36,013 nt of DNA, taken from contig JAEWBM010000016.1 in NCBI GenBank assembly GCA_023391155.1, forward strand, positions 1 to 36,013, read 5' to 3'. Below, piece by piece: positions 15,098 to 21,552 of the stretch (position 1 is its first letter; every line of letters begins with the position of its first letter). A model generated the notes under the pieces. That model saw only the letters and a program-made list of their open reading frames with translations, was not told the DNA's origin and searched no databases. The position numbers and the translations under genes are program-made. The stretch is from Acidobacteriota bacterium (GTDB lineage: Bacteria > Acidobacteriota > Blastocatellia > Pyrinomonadales > Pyrinomonadaceae).

Positions 15098-15787
15098 CTA
15101 AGAATCAACAACAACCGATGCGATCTGGGACCATTCGCCGACTAGTTCGTTGGCGAGGCAGAGTTTGGCGCGGATCTGTATCTGGCGTGCCCTGCCGGGG
15201 ACGGCATCGGGCAAACGGTCTGTAATTCTCGCCCGCGTATAAGTTCCGAGCAGGGACCAAGGCCCGTCATAGTTTTCGGAAAATTCCACACGGATAGCAT
15301 CCATTCTGTGCTTTGAGACGCGGATCGAAAGCCTCCCGCCCTCGAGCGGCGTTACCTTCAGCGTCGGAACGATCTCTTCCGGATCGGGACGCCAGCGGGC
15401 GGAGGTCGTCATTCCCATCGCCGCCGCTATCTCTGAACCAAATCCGGCAAGTTGCTGCACCAGCAGCGTCGTTTTCCTGGCCCGTGGAATTATGCCCGTA
15501 ACGGGCGGATGCGGCGGGTCGAAAGGCAGGAACTCCGGCGGGGCGGGAACGCGCCCCGGCTTTCCGCTTAGAATATCGCGCTGATACTCATAAAATCCTT
15601 TACGCGAGGTTTCGAGCTGGTAGGCATAGTTTACGAGGTAATCGTAAACGGCGGCATCGCGTTCCGCCGATTCGACGTCGGCCTCCGACATTCCGAGCTG
15701 CTGGCGAAAATTGCGAAGCCCGCGGGCAAAATTTGAAAGATAAGCGGCTAGGTCGCTTCTTTTAGTGGGAAACTCGCGTTTAGGCAT
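15098..15787 (-). CDS. hypothetical protein with fibronectin-III-like C-terminus
   Basis: A 229-residue protein not assigned to a family. The N-terminal half is helical and charged (KRSDLAAYLSNFARGLRNF), with no signal peptide. A proline-rich linker follows (PPEFLPFDPPHPPVTG). The C-terminal half is beta-rich, with alternating strands such as RLSIRVSKHRMDAIRVEF and WSLLGTYTRARITDRLP, resembling a fibronectin type III-like sandwich. The start MPKREFPT at 15787 is preferred over a TTG 30 bases upstream. Convergent with dapB and isolated between dapB and dapA. No function is proposed. Confidence 0.65.
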   Translation of the reverse strand: MPKREFPTKRSDLAAYLSNFARGLRNFRQQLGMSEADVESAERDAAVYDYLVNYAYQLETSRKGFYEYQRDILSGKPGRVPAPPEFLPFDPPHPPVTGIIPRARKTTLLVQQLAGFGSEIAAAMGMTTSARWRPDPEEIVPTLKVTPLEGGRLSIRVSKHRMDAIRVEFSENYDGPWSLLGTYTRARITDRLPDAVPGRARQIQIRAKLCLANELVGEWSQIASVVVDS

Positions 15788-16442
15788 AAGGGTGTAAACT
15801 CCGGATGAGAAATACAAATGGTTAAAAGAGATCGCCGGGCAGGAGTGCGTGGCAGAAATGCCCGATCCCGAAAATTATACGGGGGCGGCGGGCAGAAAGT
15901 CAACAAAGTAAATACGCGTTTAACAAAAAAGCACACTTATGCGGTACAAAAGCATTCTGTGTTCATCGAAGAGAATGATCTGATGTCCGAAGCGAATTCT
16001 TTGTTAATAAATCGGAATGGCCATGAGCAAAAGGCGAATTCGTAGGAAGCGTGAATAAGTACTGTGCCCTGAAGCGATAAGTCTTGCGATAGAAAACAGA
16101 ATACTTTGACCGCAACAAAGTAGTCGTTTTCGATAATTTCTAACAGCGATCGGCGGTTTTAAATGTGAGATCGCGGGCGGAGAGTGGTTTTCCGCGGTTT
16201 GCAACGGTTGTCGAGAATTTACAATCTCGGCCGATGAATAATATCGCCCGGTCGCGGAAAGTATCCGCCGGGTACAATGAACATCAGTAATTAGCCGCGG
16301 AGACTGCGAGTCCAGAAAAATTAACAGAGATCGTCAGCGGAGAACGCCGGCGGGCGGTCTTTAGAGTTTTGGAGCGCGTTTTTCCGTTTCCTGCCGGCTA
16401 ATCATATACTTTACGCGTCGACAGCGACAAGGATCGAAGCTT
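15788..16442. other. 655-bp intergenic region upstream of dapA
   Basis: The longest gap in the window. I see no convincing gene: the one sizeable plus-strand frame (15818-16045) has arginine-rich composition and no ribosome binding site. There is a perfect small palindrome, ACTTTG (16103-16108) with CAAAGT (16116-16121). The part from about 16230 to 16380 is rich in GC self-complementary segments (for example AGATCG and CGGTCT, six pairs with one G-U, around 16327-16362). It could hold a leader RNA or promoter region for dapA, but I cannot match it to a known riboswitch. Confidence 0.4.
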
Positions 16443-17342
16443 ATGACAAAACGGATAGATTGGATGCGTGGGTGTGCGACGGCGCTGGTGACGCCGTTCC
16501 TAAAGGACGGGTCGATCGACGACGAGCGGTTTTCGTCGCTGGCGGAGCGGCAGATCAAGGGCGGCGTGAAATTGCTGGTCCCCTGCGGCACGACGGGCGA
16601 AAGCGTTACGATGAGCGAGGGCGAGCGGCTGCGGGTGATAAAGCTCGCGGTCGAGGCGGCACACAAACGCGGAGCACGGGTGATAGCCGGGACGGGCAGC
16701 AACAATACGGCGGCGACCATCGAGTTCACGAGAAAGGCCCGCGAGGCTGGCGCCGATGCGGCTCTGATCGTCGCTCCCTATTACAATAAGCCGACGCAGG
16801 AGGGGCTGTTTGCTCACTTTTCCGAGATCGCAAAGAGCGTCCGCGAAATTCCGATAATGCTCTATAACGTCCCGTCGCGAACGGCGTCGAATATCTCGGC
16901 CTCGACGACGCTCAGGCTCGCCGAGCGGCACGAGAACATCGTAGCCACCAAAGAGGCGTCGGGAAACTATTCGCAGATAATGGAGATAATCGCGGGGCGG
17001 CCGAGGAATTTCAAGGTGTTCGCCGGCGACGACGCGGCAGCGCTGCCGATGATCGCCCTGGGAGCGGACGGTTTGGTCTCGGTGATCGCAAACGAGATGC
17101 CGAAAGAGACGTCGCGGATGATCACAAAGGCTCTTGACGGCGCCCAGACCGCCGCCCGCAAGCTGCACTACAAACTGCTGCCGCTGATGGAAGCGAACTT
17201 CATCGAGACCTCTCCCGCGCCGTGTAAATTCGTAATGAAAGAGATGGGGCTGTTGGAAGAAAACCTCCGCCTCCCGCTGGTGCCGGTGACGGGCGAGACA
17301 AGAGCGAGGTTGAAAGCGGTGATGAAGGAAGTGGGGATCTAA
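16443..17342 (+). CDS. dapA: 4-hydroxy-tetrahydrodipicolinate synthase
   Basis: A 299-residue TIM-barrel aldolase that condenses pyruvate and aspartate semialdehyde, committing carbon to lysine/DAP. Signature elements: GCATALVTPF, the pyruvate carboxylate loop CGTTGES (about residues 48-54), VAPYYNKPTQEG (about 113-124), the catalytic Tyr in LYNVPSRT (about 140-146), and the Schiff-base Lys in VATKEASG (about 169). Length is as expected. AAGGAT lies a few bases upstream of ATG 16443. It is followed, after a 160-bp repeat-containing spacer, by dapD on the same strand. Confidence 0.95.
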   Translation: MTKRIDWMRGCATALVTPFLKDGSIDDERFSSLAERQIKGGVKLLVPCGTTGESVTMSEGERLRVIKLAVEAAHKRGARVIAGTGSNNTAATIEFTRKAREAGADAALIVAPYYNKPTQEGLFAHFSEIAKSVREIPIMLYNVPSRTASNISASTTLRLAERHENIVATKEASGNYSQIMEIIAGRPRNFKVFAGDDAAALPMIALGADGLVSVIANEMPKETSRMITKALDGAQTAARKLHYKLLPLMEANFIETSPAPCKFVMKEMGLLEENLRLPLVPVTGETRARLKAVMKEVGI

Positions 17343-17418
17343 GGAACCACAGATGAACACAGACAAACACAGAGCGGTGAAAAGGAACCACAGATGAACA
17401 CAGATAAACACAGATTTT
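17343..17418. repeat. ACCACAGATGAACACAGA direct repeat, two copies
   Basis: Directly after the dapA stop there are two copies (about 17343-17374 and 17383-17415) of a unit built from GGAACCACAGATGAACACAG followed by (a)YAAACACAGA. Copies differ at a few bases and are separated by gcggtgaaaa. The second AACACAGAT (17407-17415) is the exact reverse complement of ATCTGTGTT at 17480-17488 just before dapD, so a hairpin around the intervening repeat is possible. Confidence 0.7.
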
Positions 17419-17434
17419 TACGATTTCGAAATGG

Positions 17435-17467
17435 GCTGGTAGCTGTAAGCTGTAGGCTGTCAGCTGT
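17435..17467. repeat. AGCTGTA-type degenerate tandem repeat before dapD
   Basis: Units ggtagct / gtaagct / gtaggct / gtcagct follow one another at 7-base spacing in the dapA-dapD spacer. This is a second, unrelated short-unit repeat placed next to the ACCACAGATGAACACAGA pair. It has no coding potential. Confidence 0.65.
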
Positions 17468-17503
17468 TCGATAACATGCATCTGTGTTAATAAATCTTTA
17501 GGA

Positions 17504-18334
17504 ATGAGTTTAAGAGAAAGGATCGAGGCGGTTGGGCGGAAGAGCGAGTTTTCGCGAGAGGACCGCGAGGTATTTGAGGAGTTTAAGGCGGCGTTGCGGC
17601 GGGGTGAGATCCGTGCGGCGGAGAAGGACGCTGATGGCGAGTGGCGGGCGAACGCGTGGGTGAAACAGGGCATTTTGCTCGGCTTTAAGATGGGGGCGAT
17701 GGCGGAGGCTTCGCTGCCGACGGAGAGTTTTCGTTTTTTTGACAAAGAGACCTATCCGCTGCGGCCGATGACGCTCGAAGATGGGATTCGCATAGTTCCG
17801 GGCGGGACGACCGTCAGGGACGGGGCATTTGTGGCGGCGGGCGTCGTGATGATGCCACCGAGCTATATAAACGTCGGAGCGTATGTCGATCAAGGAACGA
17901 TGGTCGACAGCCACGCGTTGGTGGGGAGCTGCGCTCAGATAGGGAAACGCGTCCACCTTTCGGCGGCGGCGCAGATCGGCGGCGTGCTGGAGCCCGTGGG
18001 GGCAGTGCCCGTCGTGATAGAAGACGACGTGCTCGTCGGCGGCAACACCGGAGTTTATGAGGGCACGATCGTCCGAGAGCGGGCGGTGCTGGCATCGGGC
18101 GTGATACTGACGCGTTCGACGCCGGTCTTCGATCTTCCCAACGAGCGCGTGATAAAGGCCGAGCGCGACCGGCCTTTAGAGATACCCGCGCGCGCCGTCG
18201 TCGTCCAGGGAGCCCGCGCAGTCTCAGCCGGCTTCGGCCGCGAAAACGGCCTCTCCATCTACTGCCCGATCATCGTCAAATACCGCGACGAAAAGACGGA
18301 CGCGTCAACGAAGCTGGAGGATTATCTCAGGTAA
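17504..18334 (+). CDS. dapD: 2,3,4,5-tetrahydropyridine-2,6-dicarboxylate N-succinyltransferase
   Basis: A 276-residue DapD that succinylates tetrahydrodipicolinate, defining the succinylase branch of DAP synthesis. The left-handed beta-helix of hexapeptide repeats runs from about residue 100 to 235. It includes the diagnostic NVGAYVDQGTMVDSHALVGS (about 123-142), then CAQIGKRVHLSAAAQIGG and VLEPVGAVPVVIEDDVLVGG. The N-terminal helical domain and the C-terminal ENGLSIYCPIIVKYRDEKTD are as in the family. The start follows a weak AGGA only a few bases before ATG 17504. Immediately downstream is the convergent end of a minus-strand gene. Confidence 0.95.
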   Translation: MSLRERIEAVGRKSEFSREDREVFEEFKAALRRGEIRAAEKDADGEWRANAWVKQGILLGFKMGAMAEASLPTESFRFFDKETYPLRPMTLEDGIRIVPGGTTVRDGAFVAAGVVMMPPSYINVGAYVDQGTMVDSHALVGSCAQIGKRVHLSAAAQIGGVLEPVGAVPVVIEDDVLVGGNTGVYEGTIVRERAVLASGVILTRSTPVFDLPNERVIKAERDRPLEIPARAVVVQGARAVSAGFGRENGLSIYCPIIVKYRDEKTDASTKLEDYLR

Positions 18335-18354
18335 GGCTGTATCGAAAACCTCCA

Positions 18355-18837
18355 TCAATCAGGACCGGGACGTTCTACAATGCCGGCGACGATATCCGTG
18401 ACATCGGCGGTTTGCAGGATGCACTGCAGCAATTCATCTTTATCCACCGTTCGAATGCTGAGGTCGATGCGAACGAAAAGGTCGCCTTTCTCGTCGAGGC
18501 CAACCTTGGCCCAGTCAACCTCATCATTTACTTCCAGGAGCCGCTTCATAATTGCGGGCGTCAACGATAGGTCCTCCGCGGACGCCACCTGGGTAAAGAT
18601 GATCACGTATTCCTGATAAGCCGTGACAATAACGGTTATCTCATTGCGGTTCTCACCTTTGTAACTGACCCCCCAGATCCCGTCATCGATCTTTTTGTAG
18701 GAAACGCCGGTCGCCTCAAGCAACCGGCCAGTCTTTGCGGACGCCGTTTCCTGAGAAATGCCGACGCTCGAGCCTAAATGGAACGTGGCCAGCAATGTAA
18801 CGGCCATAAACGCATAGGGAAGGATTTTTAGGTTCAT
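18355..18837 (-). CDS. secreted YbjN/CesT-fold-like protein
   Basis: A 160-residue protein with an N-terminal signal peptide (MNLKILPYAFMAVTLLATFH, hydrophobic core then SSVGISQETASA). The mature part shows the strand-rich N-terminal half (VSYKKIDDGIWGVSYKG, then NEITVIVTAYQEYVIIFTQV) and the pattern LLEVNDEVDWAKVGLDEKGD followed by LFVRIDLSIRTVDKDELL, which I recognise as the YbjN-type sensory/chaperone-like fold. Function is unknown; proteins of this fold bind peptides or partner proteins. It is last in a minus-strand series, 41 bases after the preceding stop. Confidence 0.65.
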   Translation of the reverse strand: MNLKILPYAFMAVTLLATFHLGSSVGISQETASAKTGRLLEATGVSYKKIDDGIWGVSYKGENRNEITVIVTAYQEYVIIFTQVASAEDLSLTPAIMKRLLEVNDEVDWAKVGLDEKGDLFVRIDLSIRTVDKDELLQCILQTADVTDIVAGIVERPGPD

Positions 18838-18878
18838 AATGTAATTGAGCTCGAATTGCGAAGGCGTAAGGTTCTCCG

Positions 18879-19394
18879 TTAAGTTATCCTAAATTTACTG
18901 GGTTGGCCTTGCGTCGTATCTTTCGTATAGGCCTTTAAGAGCGGATAGACATCGAGCATTGCTGCAACATGATCATGTCCGTATTTCGGGCCGACGCCCC
19001 ATTCCGCATCACGGTTCAATTTCACAATGGTCATTTGTTTCCTGTCGAATCGCATTGTGCGCCCGGAAAGTCTTGCGGGGTGGATCACACCATCGGCGGA
19101 CAAGGTCTTCTCGACCCCCCAATCCCCGCCTTTCTGAAACTTGAGTATCATTTTCTGAGTGTCTCCGTCGAAAAACCCCGTTACCTTTGCCGGATCGATC
19201 CCACTGAGTGCTGCGCCGCCTTTAAATACTCCGCCATCCCTCAAGATCCAATCGAAAAACGCCTGGATTAAATAAACGTCACCGATGTCGTTCGGCTGAC
19301 CGGGCCCGACAGAGTTCGATAGGTTGAAGCACCGGGTGCTGGTTATCCACCCTTTTTTCTCGAACTTGATTTGCATCCTTTCGATGATGGGCAT
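18879..19394 (-). CDS. hypothetical protein with peptidoglycan-binding-like segment
   Basis: A 171-residue soluble protein without signal peptide. The central part (DVYLIQAFFDWILRD, then GIDPAKVTGFFDGDTQKMIL and KFQKGGDW) follows the layout of peptidoglycan-binding-like helical domains, in which a parameter-defined Gly-x-Phe-D-G-x-T precedes an amphipathic helix. The start at 19394 is fixed by AAGGAGGT (minus strand, 19402-19409) seven bases upstream; an upstream TTG would place the Shine-Dalgarno inside the gene. It lies 23 bases after the preceding gene, in one operon with it. No function is assigned. Confidence 0.65.
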   Translation of the reverse strand: MPIIERMQIKFEKKGWITSTRCFNLSNSVGPGQPNDIGDVYLIQAFFDWILRDGGVFKGGAALSGIDPAKVTGFFDGDTQKMILKFQKGGDWGVEKTLSADGVIHPARLSGRTMRFDRKQMTIVKLNRDAEWGVGPKYGHDHVAAMLDVYPLLKAYTKDTTQGQPSKFRIT

Positions 19395-19417
19395 CGCTAT
19401 AACCTCCTTCGACAAAA

Positions 19418-20107
19418 CTAATGGCTCCTTGCCCGTTTATCTCCCGCGGAAAGGATAGCGTCGATATTCTTGACGCTTTTGTGTCCCGCATTCGCCAACA
19501 GGGCAAAATAGCTGATGGTCTGCTGGATCTTTTTTGCGTCGGCTTCCTGTTCATTCATATCGTGCTGCAGCACCTTGAGATCGGCTTCGGTGACATCGCC
19601 GCCCATTGCGATGCCGGTGATCTTGGCTTGGAATTCACGCGTAGCTTTCAGGTCCTTGCTCTTGCTTCTAACGATAGCCTCAAACTGCAGCGTCATTGTC
19701 ACGAGCCCCTGTCTCATCCTGAGCAAAGATTGCCGTCGCTCGGCCCAAGTTCGCTTGCTTGTTGTGGGCAGCATGTCCATCGCTTGGTAGAGGCGAAGCT
19801 TCATGTAAATTTCCCGAACAAGTAATGACTGTCGCGCCTGTGACAATTTTTTGGTACCGAAATCGGTATTGACGAAATCCGTTGGCGACGTGTGGGAGTT
19901 CATCTGGTTCTCGAGGTACTGCTCGATGCGTTTAACCTCTGCCTCGATGGATTTGTCATTCCGATTTAGCGCGTAGCGGCTGGCGGCGGCATCGATCTGC
20001 CGGTCGGCGTATTCGATCGCACCCTGCGTCAGAACCATTTCGCCCGTCCCGACCACACCGTCAACGTTATTCCAGATCTCAAATAGTTTTAGAATCGGCC
20101 CGAGCAT
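19418..20107 (-). CDS. hypothetical alpha-helical protein
   Basis: A 229-residue, almost wholly helical, charged protein without signal peptide, except for a mildly hydrophobic N-terminal stretch (MLGPILKLFEIWNNVDGVVG). Helices with heptad-like spacing are visible (SIEAEVKRIEQYLENQMNSH, then a stretch with RRQSLLRMRQGLV, then NEQEADAKKIQQTISYF). I do not recognise the family. GGGAGA upstream of ATG 20107 is a good ribosome binding site. The gene is 21 bases downstream of the secreted 401-residue protein and 23 bases upstream of the next, so the three are likely cotranscribed. Confidence 0.65.
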   Translation of the reverse strand: MLGPILKLFEIWNNVDGVVGTGEMVLTQGAIEYADRQIDAAASRYALNRNDKSIEAEVKRIEQYLENQMNSHTSPTDFVNTDFGTKKLSQARQSLLVREIYMKLRLYQAMDMLPTTSKRTWAERRQSLLRMRQGLVTMTLQFEAIVRSKSKDLKATREFQAKITGIAMGGDVTEADLKVLQHDMNEQEADAKKIQQTISYFALLANAGHKSVKNIDAILSAGDKRARSH

Positions 20108-20128
20108 TTGTTTTTCTCCCTATGTGAT

Positions 20129-21334
20129 TTATTTGATCGCGGCGCAGTCTATATATGTGCGGTCGCCCATGGTGTTCAGGTACATCTGGCCGTATGTTCC
20201 GGCGCCGGAGTAATCTTCGCGGATCTGGTGCGAGCCATAGAAGCACATGCCGTCCTTGTCATCCTTATAAACCGCCCATACGTACGGTGCGTAGCGATAA
20301 GAGGGTAAACCAACATCATTCGTCTGAATGTTCCACAACGGAAGCGAATATGAATCCCATGCAAATTTCCCGAGATAGGTACGGCCCCACTGTTTGGCGT
20401 AGGAGTTAAGCAGAGCGGTGATGCGGGCGGCTGAAAGCTTTGCGTCGCTGGGAGCCTGAGTCTTGCCCCACCATGCGGGGAGGGATTTGACCGTGTCGCT
20501 TTTGTTTCTTGCAGTTTCGGCCTGGTCAACCGCCTTGTCGTGGTTTGCGACGATGGCCGCGACGTCCCTGGCGGCGAACTGGAAGGTGAAATCGCCGGCA
20601 GCGTACGGAAGCGGCTCGCCGTCGAACCTAGGCTCGCCATAGTCGTCAAAATTTGCCTGAAAGAGAATGACCTTTATCGGATAGTCTCCGTTCTTGGGAA
20701 ATATAGAACGAGCTGATTGTTTGATCTGGCCGCCGATGCCCGCTGGGAATTTGTAATTCCACAATTCGTCGACGACGGCAAGAACGGTGCTGAGTTTGCT
20801 CGCCTCGGGCAGGACATCGAAATTAAGGAAATTTCTATTAGCGTCCTCTTTGGTGAGATATAGGTAGTTTCCGGAATAGGGGCCAAGGCTCGAACCATCA
20901 TCGCCGCCGATGATCACGTGATATCTGATGTAGTAATAATCGCGGTTCGGTAGATTGCCCAGCCCGAAGGCCTCGCTAATGGACCGGTCGAGCTCGAGCC
21001 GCCCGTAGATGAACTCGCTGGAGGCAAAGCTCGTTTTTGCTCCGGCGCTGCTGTTAGTAAATGGCGTTGACGAGAAATAAACCTTTGCTCCCGGGATCGC
21101 CCGGCCGCCCGCGACGGCGGATGACTGGCGTGCAGAGACGGCGGCGGCCGTCGGATCGCCGCCCGATCGGCTGTCGGTGGACGGCTGTTCCGGTTGGGCC
21201 GGCCGCTGGGGCTGATCTTTAACGATCTTCGGCAGCTTCGGGACCTTTATGTTGAATTGCGCGTGAGTCTGGGAAACGGATGAGAGCACGAGGCAGCCCG
21301 TGAGTATTAGGGCATTTAAAACAAGTCTTTGCAT
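20129..21334 (-). CDS. secreted hypothetical protein
   Basis: A 401-residue exported protein: a clear signal peptide (MQRLVLNALILTGCLVLSSV, ending near SQTHAQ), a proline/glutamine/serine-rich linker (about residues 35-70), then a mixed alpha/beta domain rich in aromatic residues (FAWDSYSLPLWNIQTNDVG, then RYAPYVWAVYKDDKDGMCF). There are two cysteines in the last 45 residues. No family is recognised. AGGAGA lies just upstream of ATG 21334. Three phased TTTCTAA repeats lie 85-113 bases upstream of the start, shared with the next minus-strand gene upstream. It heads an apparent operon of three or four genes. Confidence 0.7.
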   Translation of the reverse strand: MQRLVLNALILTGCLVLSSVSQTHAQFNIKVPKLPKIVKDQPQRPAQPEQPSTDSRSGGDPTAAAVSARQSSAVAGGRAIPGAKVYFSSTPFTNSSAGAKTSFASSEFIYGRLELDRSISEAFGLGNLPNRDYYYIRYHVIIGGDDGSSLGPYSGNYLYLTKEDANRNFLNFDVLPEASKLSTVLAVVDELWNYKFPAGIGGQIKQSARSIFPKNGDYPIKVILFQANFDDYGEPRFDGEPLPYAAGDFTFQFAARDVAAIVANHDKAVDQAETARNKSDTVKSLPAWWGKTQAPSDAKLSAARITALLNSYAKQWGRTYLGKFAWDSYSLPLWNIQTNDVGLPSYRYAPYVWAVYKDDKDGMCFYGSHQIREDYSGAGTYGQMYLNTMGDRTYIDCAAIK

Positions 21335-21418
21335 GAGTTTTTCTCCTAAAAGCGTGACGATGTCTACTTTATGGAGAAAGCGTAGCTCTCACGTTGGGAA
21401 AAAGTCCTTTGCGTTCGA

Positions 21419-21447
21419 TTAGAAAACGATTAGAAAGTTATTAGATT
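21419..21447 (-). promoter_or_regulatory. three 11-bp-phased TTAGAAA repeats (regulator site) upstream of the 401-residue secreted protein
   Basis: TTAGAAA at 21419-21425, TTAGAAA at 21430-21436 and TTAGATT at 21441-21447 recur at exactly 11-bp spacing (one helical turn). On the transcribed minus strand they read TTTCTAA-type repeats 85-113 bases before the start at 21334. The arrangement is that of direct-repeat boxes bound by OmpR/PhoB-type response regulators. The same motif and spacing occur at 24182-24221. Confidence 0.6.
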
Positions 21448-21552
21448 TTCATAGGCTGAGAATATTCGCGGGTTTTCAAAAAAAGGCGGCGCCTTTCGAC
21501 GCCGCAAATGGCCGCCCATCGACCAAGAAAGTCATACGGGGCAGGTCGTTCA

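Noticed and set aside
15818..16045. 75-residue plus-strand frame in the large intergenic region
   Set aside because: No ribosome binding site, basic composition, no similarity to known small proteins.
15788..16442. Lysine riboswitch upstream of dapA
   Set aside because: I could not identify the conserved L-box core or its helices; left as unassigned leader region.
16500..17411. 303-residue minus-strand frame spanning dapA and the repeat
   Set aside because: Antisense to a certain dapA; begins in repeat DNA.
17343..17467. CRISPR array between dapA and dapD
   Set aside because: Only two copies of one unit plus an unrelated short array; no regular spacers and no cas genes.
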